In this document: one piece after another, positions 26,796-37,601 of the stretch | Layout: the number at the start of each line of letters is the position of its first letter | Position numbering within the stretch: the first letter of the stretch is position 1 | Made by a program: the position numbers and the translations under genes | The notes under the pieces: model-generated | What the model was told of the DNA's origin: nothing | Seen by the model: the letters and a program-made list of their open reading frames with translations, nothing else | Database searches by the model: none | NCBI GenBank assembly: GCA_001299455.1 | Contig: CYUK01000003.1 | Coordinates: forward strand, 124,001 to 188,000 | Length of the DNA stretch: 64,000 nucleotides | Reading direction: 5' to 3' | Source: Clostridiales bacterium SIT11 | GTDB taxonomy: Bacteria; Bacillota; Clostridia; Tissierellales; Peptoniphilaceae

Positions 26796-26940
26796 ATCCT
26801 TTTCTTTGTTCACATTTTTGATTTCCTACAGTGCATGATGTTTTACAAGCGGATTGACAAGATGTTTGGCATTCTCCGCATCCACCATATTTTAAGCTTT
26901 CTTTTAAATTTCTTTTTGTCAATGTTTTTATGTATTTCAT
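26794..26940 (-). CDS. scfA: SCIFF precursor peptide (six cysteines in forty-five)
   Basis: 48-codon gene read from the ATG at 26940 with GAAGGAG six bases before it. The peptide has a basic leader-like N-terminus (MKYIKTLTKRNLKESLKYGG) and six cysteines at 21, 24, 28, 32, 36 and 43, with the SCIFF hallmark CGECQTSCQSACKTSCTVGN. ScfB cross-links Cys sulfurs to residues such as Thr. SCIFF is almost universal in Clostridia but its cellular role is unknown. Located after yajC, the usual place. Too short for ordinary gene callers. Confidence 0.96.
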   Translation of the reverse strand: MKYIKTLTKRNLKESLKYGGCGECQTSCQSACKTSCTVGNQKCEQRKG

Positions 26941-26959
26941 AAAAAACTCCTTCTTTCTA

Positions 26960-27250
26960 TTACTTTTCTTTGGTTACGGAATGGATACCCCATTTCATAA
27001 CGTCTAACCGAGTATTTAAACCAGAACTCTCAATGACGACATAGTCTTCCTTCACCATAATAATTTTACCACGAAAACCTCCAATGGTTAAGACTTCATC
27101 GCCTACTTTTAATTGATCACGCATTTCTTTGATGTCATTTTCCTTCTTCTTTTGCGGACGAATCATAAAGAAGTAGAAAAAAACAATCATGATAATCATC
27201 GGTAAAAATGTTTTGGCAACTTCTGGTGTAATGCCTCCTAATAGGTACAT
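26960..27250 (-). CDS. yajC: Preprotein translocase subunit YajC
   Basis: 96-residue Sec accessory protein: one membrane segment (about 10-30) followed by the conserved cytoplasmic stretch MIRPQKKKENDIKEM and a small beta domain (VGDEVLTIGGFRGKI). In E. coli YajC joins SecDF. The start is taken at the ATG at 27250, with AGGAGGGACCT directly before it; the longer frame into tgt is not supported. It follows tgt as in many bacteria; secD/secF are not in the window. Confidence 0.94.
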   Translation of the reverse strand: MYLLGGITPEVAKTFLPMIIMIVFFYFFMIRPQKKKENDIKEMRDQLKVGDEVLTIGGFRGKIIMVKEDYVVIESSGLNTRLDVMKWGIHSVTKEK

Positions 27251-27260
27251 AGGTCCCTCC

Positions 27261-29425
<2,165 letters not shown>

Positions 29426-29433
29426 AGATCACC

Positions 29434-30684
29434 CTACCTTCCTATCGTTACTTGGGGGTAGTAATATTGTAAAATTTCCCGGTAATTTTTTCCTTTTTTT
29501 GCCATTTCCATGGCTCCATACTGGCTCATACCTACACCGTGGCCATAGCCCCGTCCCTTGACAAGGAAGTCTTTTCCTTGGCTTACTTGGAAGGAAGAGC
29601 TAATTGTTTCAATCTGATTGTCCTTCCGAATGACTTGGGCTTCCTTGAGAACTTTTTGATCTACTGTCGTCAGTTGAGTCACTTCCTTGGGGCCATCCTT
29701 GGTCATGACTGTAAAAGAAGTAGACCCACTTCCCCCTTGGTCAAGGAAAAACCAGGTGGACTTAATCTTTGTCGTGCCAAAAAGTCGGCGGAAGTCTTCT
29801 CCAGAAATAATTTTACTTCCTTTTTGGAAGATGACTTCCATTTCCATGACCCGGCGGTTTTCATTCCGTCTTTGAATTTTTAGAGATTGGAAATTTCCAA
29901 GGCCTGGGTAAGAGCTTTCCATTCTCTTTTTCATAGTATCCCAGGAAATTTTATATTCCCAGGTGGCATTCCGGGTCCTTTCTGAATAGGGGTCTTTGAT
30001 GGCTTCCAGGTAGGGAAGGTTATTTCCGCCCCAAACATCTTTGGCGGCAATAGTATAGCCCCCACTGGTGGCATGGAAGATAGTAGAGGCCACATTTCCC
30101 TTGTAGTAAGGGATTTCTCCTCTAGTTTCATCTACAGCCCGGTTGGTATCCTTGGCTTCCACACTGAGACCAGAGTATACTTGGGAACTTGTGGTGTCAT
30201 CTAGGTTATAACCCCTTTTAATAAACTTATTTTTATTGGATAGGGCAAAACCTCTGGAAGCAACAGCTTGGGCCTTTAGGGCTTCTAGAGGGACGCCTGT
30301 ACTCATTTCCCGGGGGAGAACTCCCCTAATATAGTCATCTAGAGAAATCACATTGACAATGTGAAGCCTGGACCCTTCTGGGACAAAGGTCAGGTAGGAC
30401 CGATATTTGGTTTTATTGTAGCTAATATAGGACCCACTGGTTTTAAGGTATTGGACTTGCCGCCCATTAATCTCTCCACTGCCCTGATTGTTGCTCACTT
30501 GGACCCCCTGTCCATAACTTTCTTGGTCTGAGGATAGAGTGCCGTCCGATTGGATCCAGGCCTTTTGGCCAGGCCCAAGACTTGGACCGACTTTAATTTT
30601 CAATTGGTCTTCTGCAAAAATCCCCCCAGGGAAAAGGGATAAAATAACAAGGCAAATAACTAGGCTATAGGCAAATTTTTTCAT
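29434..30684 (-). CDS. SpoIID/LytB-domain protein, secreted
   Basis: 416 residues with a cleavable signal peptide (hydrophobic 5-20, cleavage near FAED), then the SpoIID domain (about 90-320: ISLDDYIRGVLPREMS, LKAQAVASRGFAL) and the C-terminal GRGYGHGVGMSQYGA motif. SpoIID of Bacillus is a lytic transglycosylase that strips denuded glycan during engulfment; LytB proteins enhance an amidase. The ruvB-spoIID-queA order is common in Clostridia, including ones that do not sporulate, so a vegetative cell wall role is possible. AAGGAGCTGCT precedes the ATG. Confidence 0.9.
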   Translation of the reverse strand: MKKFAYSLVICLVILSLFPGGIFAEDQLKIKVGPSLGPGQKAWIQSDGTLSSDQESYGQGVQVSNNQGSGEINGRQVQYLKTSGSYISYNKTKYRSYLTFVPEGSRLHIVNVISLDDYIRGVLPREMSTGVPLEALKAQAVASRGFALSNKNKFIKRGYNLDDTTSSQVYSGLSVEAKDTNRAVDETRGEIPYYKGNVASTIFHATSGGYTIAAKDVWGGNNLPYLEAIKDPYSERTRNATWEYKISWDTMKKRMESSYPGLGNFQSLKIQRRNENRRVMEMEVIFQKGSKIISGEDFRRLFGTTKIKSTWFFLDQGGSGSTSFTVMTKDGPKEVTQLTTVDQKVLKEAQVIRKDNQIETISSSFQVSQGKDFLVKGRGYGHGVGMSQYGAMEMAKKGKNYREILQYYYPQVTIGR

Positions 30685-30693
30685 AGCAGCTCC

Positions 30694-31692
30694 TTATTCT
30701 TTGGTATAGGGAAGATGTAAGTGATCATAGGCTTTTTTACTGGGTACACGTCCCCTTGGTGTCCTTTGTAAAAAGCCAATTTGCATAAGATAGGGCTCAT
30801 ATACATCTTCAATGGTAATTCTTTCTTCTCCAACACTGGCGGCAATGGTATCAATCCCTACAGGTCGGCCGGAAAATTGTAGAATCATGGTTTCTAAAAT
30901 TCGACGGTCCAGCTGGTCCAGGCCATAGTGGTCAATTTCCAATAAGTTTAAGGCTTCTTCTGCCTGTTCCTTGGTGATGACTCCTCTCCCCCGGACTTGG
31001 GCATAGTCCCGGACTCTTTTTAGGAGGCGGTTGGCAATCCGCGGTGTCCCCCGAGACCGGATGGCAATTTCTTCAGCTCCTTGGCTTTCAATGGGAATGT
31101 TTAAGATTTCTGCCGACCGATGGATAATTTCTAAAAGATTTTCTACTCGATAGAGTTCCAGGTTAATAGGAACGCCAAACCGGTCCCTCAGAGGAGAAGA
31201 CAGTTGTCCTGCCCTGGTGGTGGCTCCAATTAGGGTAAAGTGATTTAAGTCCAGGCGGATACTTTGGGCCGAAGGGCCCTTTCCTACCATCAGGTCTAGG
31301 GCAAAGTCCTCCATGGCTGAATACAGGACTTCTTCCACAGTCCGGTGGATCCGGTGGATTTCATCAATAAACAAGACATCATTTTCATTTAAATTGGTTA
31401 AAATGGAAGCCAGGTCCCCAGGCCTTTCAATAGCCGGCCCTGATGTTACCTTCATTTGAACCCCCATTTCATTGGCCACAATACCGGCCAAGGTAGTCTT
31501 CCCTAGGCCTGGCGGCCCATGAAGGAGAACATGGTCCAGGGGTTCATTTCGAATTTTCGCTGCCTGGATAAATATTTCTAATTTTTCCTTTGCCTTCTCC
31601 TGGCCAATGTATTCATGTAACCAACGGGGACGAAGGCTTATCGTTTCTTTGTCTTCCGATAGTTCATGGGTGGTTACAATCCGATGATCCAT
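30694..31692 (-). CDS. ruvB: Holliday junction branch migration ATPase RuvB
   Basis: AAA+ motor of the RuvAB complex. Walker A GPPGLGKT (59-66), Walker B with DEIHR near 110, sensor GATTRAG, and the C-terminal winged helix domain ending with [16 protein letters not shown]. 332 aa is usual. GGAGGGGCC precedes the ATG; 8 bases separate it from ruvA. Confidence 0.97.
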   Translation of the reverse strand: MDHRIVTTHELSEDKETISLRPRWLHEYIGQEKAKEKLEIFIQAAKIRNEPLDHVLLHGPPGLGKTTLAGIVANEMGVQMKVTSGPAIERPGDLASILTNLNENDVLFIDEIHRIHRTVEEVLYSAMEDFALDLMVGKGPSAQSIRLDLNHFTLIGATTRAGQLSSPLRDRFGVPINLELYRVENLLEIIHRSAEILNIPIESQGAEEIAIRSRGTPRIANRLLKRVRDYAQVRGRGVITKEQAEEALNLLEIDHYGLDQLDRRILETMILQFSGRPVGIDTIAASVGEERITIEDVYEPYLMQIGFLQRTPRGRVPSKKAYDHLHLPYTKE

Positions 31693-31700
31693 GGCCCCTC

Positions 31701-32279
31701 CTATCTATTCTTTAAGGCTGCCTTGATTTGGTCAGCCAAGCCTAAAGTCTTGTCAATGCCCAAGGTCATTTGCCTTGCTTCTCTTTCCTGGTAGCCCAAG
31801 GATAAGAGGGCCTCTACTACTGGATGGTCCGGCTCTTTAAGAGGAAGAGTGTCTCCTTCTTCTGGGAAAACAAAGCCCTTCTTCTTCAGAGGGTCCTTGA
31901 GCTCCAAAATCATTCTCTGGGCTGTTTTCTTTCCCACACCTGGTGCCTGGGTTAAAAAGTTGCTGTCCTCTGTTAAAATAGCTCTTTGAATGGAGGACGC
32001 CTCCATTCCATTGAGGATATTTAGGGCAAGTTTGGGGCCAATGCCAGATACAGTCCCGAGAAGAAGGTACATTTCCCTTTCTTCTTCGGATAAAAAGGCA
32101 TTTAAATATAAATCATCCTCCCGAACGACCAGGTGGGTATATAACTTTACTTCTTCTTCTTCCTGCAAAGAGTGTAAAGATCTTTGGTTCATAAAGAGAC
32201 GAATACCAATGCCTTCCTTGTCTACAACTAAGTAATTTTCTCCTATAGCGGCAATGGTCCCCTTGATATAGTCAAACAT
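31701..32279 (-). CDS. ruvA: Holliday junction DNA-binding protein RuvA
   Basis: RuvA binds four-way junctions as a tetramer and loads RuvB. The N-terminal OB domain (1-65, [13 protein letters not shown]), the helix-hairpin-helix pair ([15 protein letters not shown] and [17 protein letters not shown]) and a short C-terminal RuvB-binding domain (from about 145, [11 protein letters not shown]) are all visible. 192 aa. Confidence 0.97.
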   Translation of the reverse strand: MFDYIKGTIAAIGENYLVVDKEGIGIRLFMNQRSLHSLQEEEEVKLYTHLVVREDDLYLNAFLSEEEREMYLLLGTVSGIGPKLALNILNGMEASSIQRAILTEDSNFLTQAPGVGKKTAQRMILELKDPLKKKGFVFPEEGDTLPLKEPDHPVVEALLSLGYQEREARQMTLGIDKTLGLADQIKAALKNR

Positions 32280-32287
32280 ATTTTACC

Positions 32288-32782
32288 TCACTTCAATCGA
32301 AAGGCTTCCTTCCTATTTCCTGTTTGCCCATGGATTAAGGCAATGGCCAGGGCATCAGCCACATCATCTGGTTTTGGTACTTCCTCCAGATGTAAAAGCA
32401 ATTTTACCATTTGCTGGACCTGACTTTTACTGGCCCGGCCATAGCCAACTAGGCCTTGCTTCACTTGGAGGGGGGTATACTCATAAATAGGCAAGCCCTT
32501 CCTTTGGCCGGCCAGGAGCTCCACTCCTCGCGCCTGGGCTACAGCAATGGCTGTCTTGACATTTTTATTGAAAAAAAGCTCTTCTATAGCCAATTCATCT
32601 GGCTGGTACTTATCTATTAACTGGGTCATTTCCTGGTAAATTTCTTCCAACCGTCGGTTTATCGGCGTCTGGGCCTGGGTTATAATCGCCCCATAGTGGA
32701 GGGGCTTGTAGGAGGATCCCTCTAAATTAATAAAGGCGTATCCAATGGTGGCCAAGCCTGGATCCAATCCCATTATAATCAT
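32288..32782 (-). CDS. ruvC: Crossover junction endodeoxyribonuclease RuvC
   Basis: RuvC resolves Holliday junctions. Catalytic acidic residues are seen at D7 (GLDPGLA), in the AIEELFF segment near 68, and in the C-terminal DVADALAIA. 164 aa is typical. It opens the ruvCAB-spoIID-queA-tgt-yajC-scfAB series. Only a weak ribosome site (AAAGTG) precedes the ATG. Promoter is unclear: TATATT about 25 bases upstream with TTACTT at 18 bases, overlapping the terminator there, is the only candidate. Confidence 0.96.
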   Translation of the reverse strand: MIIMGLDPGLATIGYAFINLEGSSYKPLHYGAIITQAQTPINRRLEEIYQEMTQLIDKYQPDELAIEELFFNKNVKTAIAVAQARGVELLAGQRKGLPIYEYTPLQVKQGLVGYGRASKSQVQQMVKLLLHLEEVPKPDDVADALAIALIHGQTGNRKEAFRLK

Positions 32783-32807
32783 TTTATCACACTTTCTTTA
32801 AATATAG

Positions 32808-32842
32808 AAAAAACTAAGCTACCTAAGTAACTTAGCTTTTTT
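32808..32842 (-). terminator. Terminator between the 254-aa gene and ruvC
   Basis: Minus-strand stem of about 15 bases (32827-32842 with 32808-32822, 4-base loop), bounded by A6 and followed by T6. It begins right at the stop codon of the 254-aa gene. Confidence 0.8.
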
Positions 32843-33605
32843 ATTGATATCTATTTAAGACCTGGTCATTAATCCCATCCCAATAGGCTTTTTGGTAGAC
32901 CCTTAAACAATCTTTAATTAAAAACTTCAGCAGTCGCCGATATAAGTAGGCAATATCCTTAAACTTCAAGGGCAAGTGGGCTTCAATAAACTGGATGTCC
33001 TTGGAAGTACAGTCAATCATTAACTGCCTATCTAAGTACTTATTGACATGAAAAATTTTCGGTTTTAAAACCCGATTGGAATAGGCTAAAACCACATCCT
33101 TGAGAAAATTCCGTAAATAAGAATCTTCTTCTAGGGAAAGAAAGACTTTTTCTTTCAGGCCCATCACTCCTTGGCATTCCTGTAGGGTGGAATCTAACTG
33201 GCAAGTTTTGTAAATATCTTCCACGGATACATAGTTAAAGGACAAAATTTCTAGTTGGTCCGCCCATTTTTTTCCATGATAGCCTTTTTTATAGCCCTCT
33301 AAGTAGATATAGAGCTCCAAGCGAGTAATCTCATCATGGATGAGGCTGGAAATATTTTGGGCAACCAAGTCCCGTCCTTGGTCAGGGTTTAGGCAACGGA
33401 CAATATCCTCTTTTAATTTTTTCATAGAAATATAGGAAGGCAGAACATTTTCTATGGAATCTTCTATGTTGTAAAGGTTCAAGAGGATTTGCAGGCAGGA
33501 GCTGTCTCCTTCAAAAAGAAACTTATTCAGTAAGGTGACCTTAATATCACGATTCTTTTTGACTGTATGAAGTTTTCTTTTTTCCCTTCGCAAACCTTGG
33601 TCCAT
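32841..33605 (-). CDS. Unknown helical protein (254 aa)
   Basis: Not recognised. Basic N-terminus (GLRREKRKLHTVKKNR), no signal peptide or membrane segment, mostly helical by composition with many Leu, Tyr and Lys. Segments that look conserved-like are HDEITRLELYIYLEGYKKGYHGKKWA and LKFLIKDCLRVYQKAYWDGIND, where aromatic-glycine repeats (YLEGYKKGY, YQKAYWDGIN) resemble each other. GGGAGGACTC gives a good start, and it has its own -10 box and terminator, so it is a single-gene unit with real coding signs. Function cannot be inferred from the flanking ruvC. Confidence 0.75.
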   Translation of the reverse strand: MDQGLRREKRKLHTVKKNRDIKVTLLNKFLFEGDSSCLQILLNLYNIEDSIENVLPSYISMKKLKEDIVRCLNPDQGRDLVAQNISSLIHDEITRLELYIYLEGYKKGYHGKKWADQLEILSFNYVSVEDIYKTCQLDSTLQECQGVMGLKEKVFLSLEEDSYLRNFLKDVVLAYSNRVLKPKIFHVNKYLDRQLMIDCTSKDIQFIEAHLPLKFKDIAYLYRRLLKFLIKDCLRVYQKAYWDGINDQVLNRYQ

Positions 33606-33636
33606 GAGTCCTCCCTTATCTTCCTAGAGTATTAAC

Positions 33637-33642
33637 ATTATA
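33637..33642 (-). promoter_or_regulatory. -10 box for the 254-aa gene
   Basis: TATAAT on the minus strand 32 bases upstream of the start, in a 133-base gap. The -35 region is poor. Just beyond it a 7-base repeat (TTCCTCT and its complement, about 33669-33694) may be a weak terminator for the operon ending at 33739. Confidence 0.5.
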
Positions 33643-33738
33643 CCAAAAAGTTGTTAAGTTTTGGAAAGATTTCCTCTAAGCTTTTTCCCAAAGAGGAAGC
33701 CAATTTGATGTCTCTGGGAATAGGACAAGTATACTTTT

Positions 33739-34038
33739 CTATTTTGTCAAAATCCCTATAATTAAGGCAAAAATTAGGGAACATAGGCCCGCACTAATAC
33801 AAATAACAGCCACTAAGATGTTGTTTAAGCTGCTGGCTGCAAAGAGGGCATTGAGGACAAGTAGAAGGGACACCATCCCTATCATAATCAAGCTTAGGCC
33901 GGGAAGATACTTAAAAAATTTCAATTGCTTAGAAAATAAATTCATAAAAAAAGTAGCAACTAGAGCAAGCAAAATCACTACGAGACAAAGAAGCATGTAC
34001 TCCTCATGGCCTGCCATGGCTGATAAAATTTTATTCAT
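33739..34038 (-). CDS. Small membrane protein of unknown function (99 aa)
   Basis: Three hydrophobic segments (about 14-34, 43-65, 72-95) with short polar loops and no motif that I recognise. It is one base after the lipoprotein stop and has AAGGAGTTTAAT before the ATG, so it is the last member of the mtnA-led operon. It may act with the lipoprotein at the membrane; this rests only on position. Confidence 0.7.
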   Translation of the reverse strand: MNKILSAMAGHEEYMLLCLVVILLALVATFFMNLFSKQLKFFKYLPGLSLIMIGMVSLLLVLNALFAASSLNNILVAVICISAGLCSLIFALIIGILTK

Positions 34039-34039
34039 A

Positions 34040-35476
34040 TTAAACTCCTTTTTCCATTTGTACTTGCCACTGGTCTACAAATTGTCCCAGGGCCCATTCT
34101 GTCATTACAATTTTTGCATTTTTAGGTAGGTAAATTTCCCTTGTAGGTTTTTTGTTAACTTCTCCATTGTCTATATTATAAACACTTATCCTGTTTTCTT
34201 CCAGTCCAAATAAGATTTCTTGGTTGGGAGAAAATAGGGCATCATCAAAATTTTCGTTGACACTTGCCTTCAATTGCCCAAAAGGGCTAGGGAGGCGGTT
34301 ATATTTACTTAAGTCTGACCCTACTAGAGTGGACAGGGGGAAATCTTTGTAGAGGTAGTCTTCAGCCACTGTAAAGCGGATTCTTCCCTTATACTTCCAA
34401 ATCCCCTGGTCCCTGTAGAGGGCAAAATTTTTCTCATCCACATTATAAGAACTCTCTGGAGGAAGGAAGTACTTGGCCTGGGACCGATAGATACTTTCTC
34501 CTCCTTCCACTAGGTTGCTAAAGCCTAGACGAGAGGGGGTTTCCATGGATCCAATAGCATAAAAGCCGAGGCTCCTTTCTCCCGTAGAAGGGGTAAAATT
34601 TTCAAGAGAAATATACTTGGGGGAAATATATAAAATAGACCGCAAAACCTGCCTATTTCCTATAGAGGGAGGGGTTTTTACTTCTGGATCCTCCCCTTCC
34701 TCCTTGCTATCTGCTAGTTTTTCAAATTGGATGACATCCCTGGCTTCAGTTTTCCCCTGGATTCGCTTATTGTGAACAGTGTAAAATCCATCGTCCCTGG
34801 GAATTAAAAGCTGGTTGAGTTCTTCTACTCCTTCTAAGTTTTGGCCATTGATTCGAAAAAAATAAGTCTTGTAACGGAAGGGGTTCCGGTCTTCTTCATC
34901 CCCATATTGGACAGCCAGCAAAAGGCCATTTTTCCCCGGCTTTTGCCGGCTGGCTCTCGTTTTTCCCTTTAAGTGACTGAATTTTTCAATGTCTTTTTCC
35001 ACAACTTGGTCCGATGTCTTTTTCATTTGGACAAAAACTCCATTTAGGTCCAAGTAGGCCAGGTCATCCTTTTCTCTTAGAACTTGAAAATAGAGGTTGT
35101 CCTGGTCATACACGTCCACAATATATAAATAGTCACTATTAATTCCCAGCTTTTCCTTGCTGGTTTTGTACTTGGTCTTTAGGTATTCGTCACTATCCAC
35201 CCGGCGAATCTTAAAGGAAGGTTCTTTTAGGAAGGTATCCCCAACAACAACGCCATGGATGGAAAAAATCGAATCCTTGCCAATATATTCGCGGTAGGAA
35301 AAATCTTTTAATTTATTTTCTTCCGTGAAAATTGTCTTCGTAATCGTCCACTTTCCCTCCAGAGGGGCTTTGTCCAAGCTAGGTAGCTCCAGGGTATCGG
35401 AAACTTGGACCCGGACATTGCTACAGGCCGTTAGTAGGACAAGGACCAATAGGAGAAAAATTTTTTTACTTTTCAC
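34040..35476 (-). CDS. Lipoprotein of unknown function (478 aa)
   Basis: Signal peptide with lipobox LTAC (Cys18), so the mature protein is tethered to the outer face of the membrane. The rest is soluble, rich in aromatic and charged residues with beta-type character, without a domain that I recognise. The start is a GTG at 35476 with AGGAGGAGACCA before it, overlapping the histidine kinase 3' end by 11 bases. Because it is coupled to a sensor kinase with an extracytoplasmic domain, it may feed signals to the sensor or be its output at the envelope; this is inference. Confidence 0.75.
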   Translation of the reverse strand: MKSKKIFLLLVLVLLTACSNVRVQVSDTLELPSLDKAPLEGKWTITKTIFTEENKLKDFSYREYIGKDSIFSIHGVVVGDTFLKEPSFKIRRVDSDEYLKTKYKTSKEKLGINSDYLYIVDVYDQDNLYFQVLREKDDLAYLDLNGVFVQMKKTSDQVVEKDIEKFSHLKGKTRASRQKPGKNGLLLAVQYGDEEDRNPFRYKTYFFRINGQNLEGVEELNQLLIPRDDGFYTVHNKRIQGKTEARDVIQFEKLADSKEEGEDPEVKTPPSIGNRQVLRSILYISPKYISLENFTPSTGERSLGFYAIGSMETPSRLGFSNLVEGGESIYRSQAKYFLPPESSYNVDEKNFALYRDQGIWKYKGRIRFTVAEDYLYKDFPLSTLVGSDLSKYNRLPSPFGQLKASVNENFDDALFSPNQEILFGLEENRISVYNIDNGEVNKKPTREIYLPKNAKIVMTEWALGQFVDQWQVQMEKGV

Positions 35477-36881
35477 TGGTCTCCTCCTTTTCCTCTAGGG
35501 CTAGGCTAATCTTAATGGTGGTCCCTACATTTAGCTCAGAATAAATGTCCATTTGTCCCCCATGTAATTTAACAATTTCATCGGCAATAGACAGGCCAAT
35601 TCCGCTGTGACTCTTGGAATGTTTCCCCTTGTAAAACTTTTCTTTCACATGGTCCAGGTCATCTTTGGAAATCCCTACTCCGTTGTCAGAAACCAAGATA
35701 ATAAAGTGATCTTTTTCTACATAGGTGGAAAGCTTGACCCAACCATGGTCGTTGGTGAATTTAATGGCATTATCCAGGAGGTTGATGAGGAGTTGCTTAA
35801 TCCTATTTTCATCTCCAATAAAAATAGCCACCGGATTTTCGATATCCTTAATTAGGCGAACATGGGCCAAGCGGGCCTTAGGTTCCATTTGGGTACAAAC
35901 GGCTTCACAGGTGGAGGCAATGTTGAACATTTCCTTGTCCAGGCTGATCCGGCCGGAAATATACCTAGAGAAGTCTAAAAGTTCCTCCACCATTTTGGCC
36001 AGGCGGTCAGACTCGTTTTGAATGATATTTAAGCCCTCTTCATAGAGTTCCCATTCATCTTCCTGGAGGTTCATAAGAATAGAGGCCCAACCTTTTATAG
36101 AGGTCAGGGGTGTCCTTAACTCATGGGAAATGGAAGAGATAAAGTCATTTTTTATCTGGTCCTTCTTGAGGACTTCCTCCGCTAGAGTGTTTAAGGTATA
36201 ACCCAATTTGCCCAGTTCGTCATCCCGCTCTAGTTTTGCCCTCTCCCGGTAGTGGCCGTCGGCCATTTTTTCTGCCACTGCCGTCAATTCCTTAATAGGA
36301 TTGACAATGGACCGGGCCAGGACCATACTGACCAGGAGAATGACAAAAATTACCAGTAGACTCATGCCTAGTAGGATTAAGGTAATGGTTCGAATTTGGT
36401 CATTAACCTGACTCAGGGAGACACTGTAACGCAAGACGCCTACAATATGGTTGTTGTTATTTTTTAAGGGAGCAGACAGGCTCATAATAGAGTCCTTGGA
36501 ATAGTCCACCACCCCGACTCGGGAGCTGACATTTCCCTCTAAGGCCTTTCGAACGTCTGTATACAAGAGGACATTGTCCTGAAAAACGCCTAGGGAATCC
36601 GAAAGGACATCTCCCTTGGAATTGATAATTTGGACTTGAAAATGGTCACTCCGGGGGATTAAGTCAATTTGCTCCTTGGCCAGGTCTTCTAAGGGGTAAA
36701 GGCTGTAATTTTTTTGATAGACATCCACTGCATTGTCCAGGCGGTAGCGCATATTGGATTCAATGGCAGAGTAATAGTACTGGCGGTAGCCTGTAATGAG
36801 TAGGGTGTCAATAATGGAAACCGTTAAGACAATAATAATTAAAAAACTATTGATAATCCGATTTCCAATGGATTTATTCAC
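35466..36881 (-). CDS. Sensor histidine kinase, HAMP-HisKA-HATPase
   Basis: 471 residues: membrane segment (10-32), extracytoplasmic sensory region of Cache/PAS type (about 33-160), second membrane segment (164-188), HAMP (190-242), HisKA with the phosphorylated H253 (SSISHELRTPL), and the ATPase domain with N box (LLDNAIKFT), G1 (DNGVGI) and G2 (GIGLSIADEI). This layout resembles ResE/PhoR/WalK types but ligand is unknown. The ATG shares four bases with the response regulator stop, so the pair is coupled. Confidence 0.92.
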   Translation of the reverse strand: MNKSIGNRIINSFLIIIVLTVSIIDTLLITGYRQYYYSAIESNMRYRLDNAVDVYQKNYSLYPLEDLAKEQIDLIPRSDHFQVQIINSKGDVLSDSLGVFQDNVLLYTDVRKALEGNVSSRVGVVDYSKDSIMSLSAPLKNNNNHIVGVLRYSVSLSQVNDQIRTITLILLGMSLLVIFVILLVSMVLARSIVNPIKELTAVAEKMADGHYRERAKLERDDELGKLGYTLNTLAEEVLKKDQIKNDFISSISHELRTPLTSIKGWASILMNLQEDEWELYEEGLNIIQNESDRLAKMVEELLDFSRYISGRISLDKEMFNIASTCEAVCTQMEPKARLAHVRLIKDIENPVAIFIGDENRIKQLLINLLDNAIKFTNDHGWVKLSTYVEKDHFIILVSDNGVGISKDDLDHVKEKFYKGKHSKSHSGIGLSIADEIVKLHGGQMDIYSELNVGTTIKISLALEEKEETSEK

Positions 36882-37588
36882 TGGTCTTCCTCAAGGACAA
36901 ACCATCGGTAGCCCATGCCCCATACTGTTTCAATAAATTGAGGCTTGGCTGGATTGTCTTCAATTTTTGCCCGGAGGCGACGGATGTTTACATCTACAAT
37001 CTTGGAATCTCCCAGGTAGTCATCTCCCCAGACCTTGGACAGGATTTCGTCCCGATTCATGGCCCGGCCAGGATTTTCCATAAACAGTTTCATGATTAAA
37101 TATTCTGTTGGGGTTAATTCTAATTCTTCCCCATCTCGGTAAAATTTACGGGCATAGGTATCTAGCCGGAAAGGCTTGTGGGCAATAACTCCGTCGTTGA
37201 CCTTACTCTTCACATTTTTCGCATCCAGTCTCCGTTCCAAACTCTTAATCCGCAGGCTCAATTCTGTAGGATTAAAAGGCTTGGTCATGTAGTCATCGCT
37301 GCCAAATTGCAGGCCCATAATCTTGTCCAGGTCCTCTGCCTTGGCCGTCAGCATAATAATCCCCAGATCCGGATATTCCTGGCGAAGAATTCGACATACT
37401 TCAAAGCCATCAATACCAGGCAGCATAATGTCCAAGATTACAATTTCCGGCTCTTCCTTCCTGGCTATGTCCACTCCGTCTTCCCCAGAAGGAGCTTCAA
37501 AGACCTGGTAGCCTTCCCGTTCTAAGTTGATTTTTACAAATTTCCGAATGGCATCTTCATCTTCCACTAATAATATTTTCCGTGTCAT
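36878..37588 (-). CDS. OmpR-family response regulator
   Basis: 236 residues: receiver domain with acidic pocket (VEDED, 8-12), phosphoacceptor D53 (ILDIMLPG), Thr in MLTAKAE and Lys in YMTKPF, followed by a winged-helix DNA-binding domain (about 135-232, ELTPTEYLIMKLF, ILSKVWGDDYLGDSKIVDVNIRRLR). It pairs with the kinase encoded next. Its targets are not shown; the operon itself may be one. AAAGGATAAAGA precedes the ATG. Confidence 0.93.
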   Translation of the reverse strand: MTRKILLVEDEDAIRKFVKINLEREGYQVFEAPSGEDGVDIARKEEPEIVILDIMLPGIDGFEVCRILRQEYPDLGIIMLTAKAEDLDKIMGLQFGSDDYMTKPFNPTELSLRIKSLERRLDAKNVKSKVNDGVIAHKPFRLDTYARKFYRDGEELELTPTEYLIMKLFMENPGRAMNRDEILSKVWGDDYLGDSKIVDVNIRRLRAKIEDNPAKPQFIETVWGMGYRWFVLEEDQ

Positions 37589-37601
37589 TCTTTATCCTTT
37601 C

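Noticed and set aside
29434-30684. SpoIID homologue as proof of sporulation
   Set aside because: SpoIID/LytB proteins with this synteny also occur in non-sporulating Clostridia, and no other sporulation gene is in the window.
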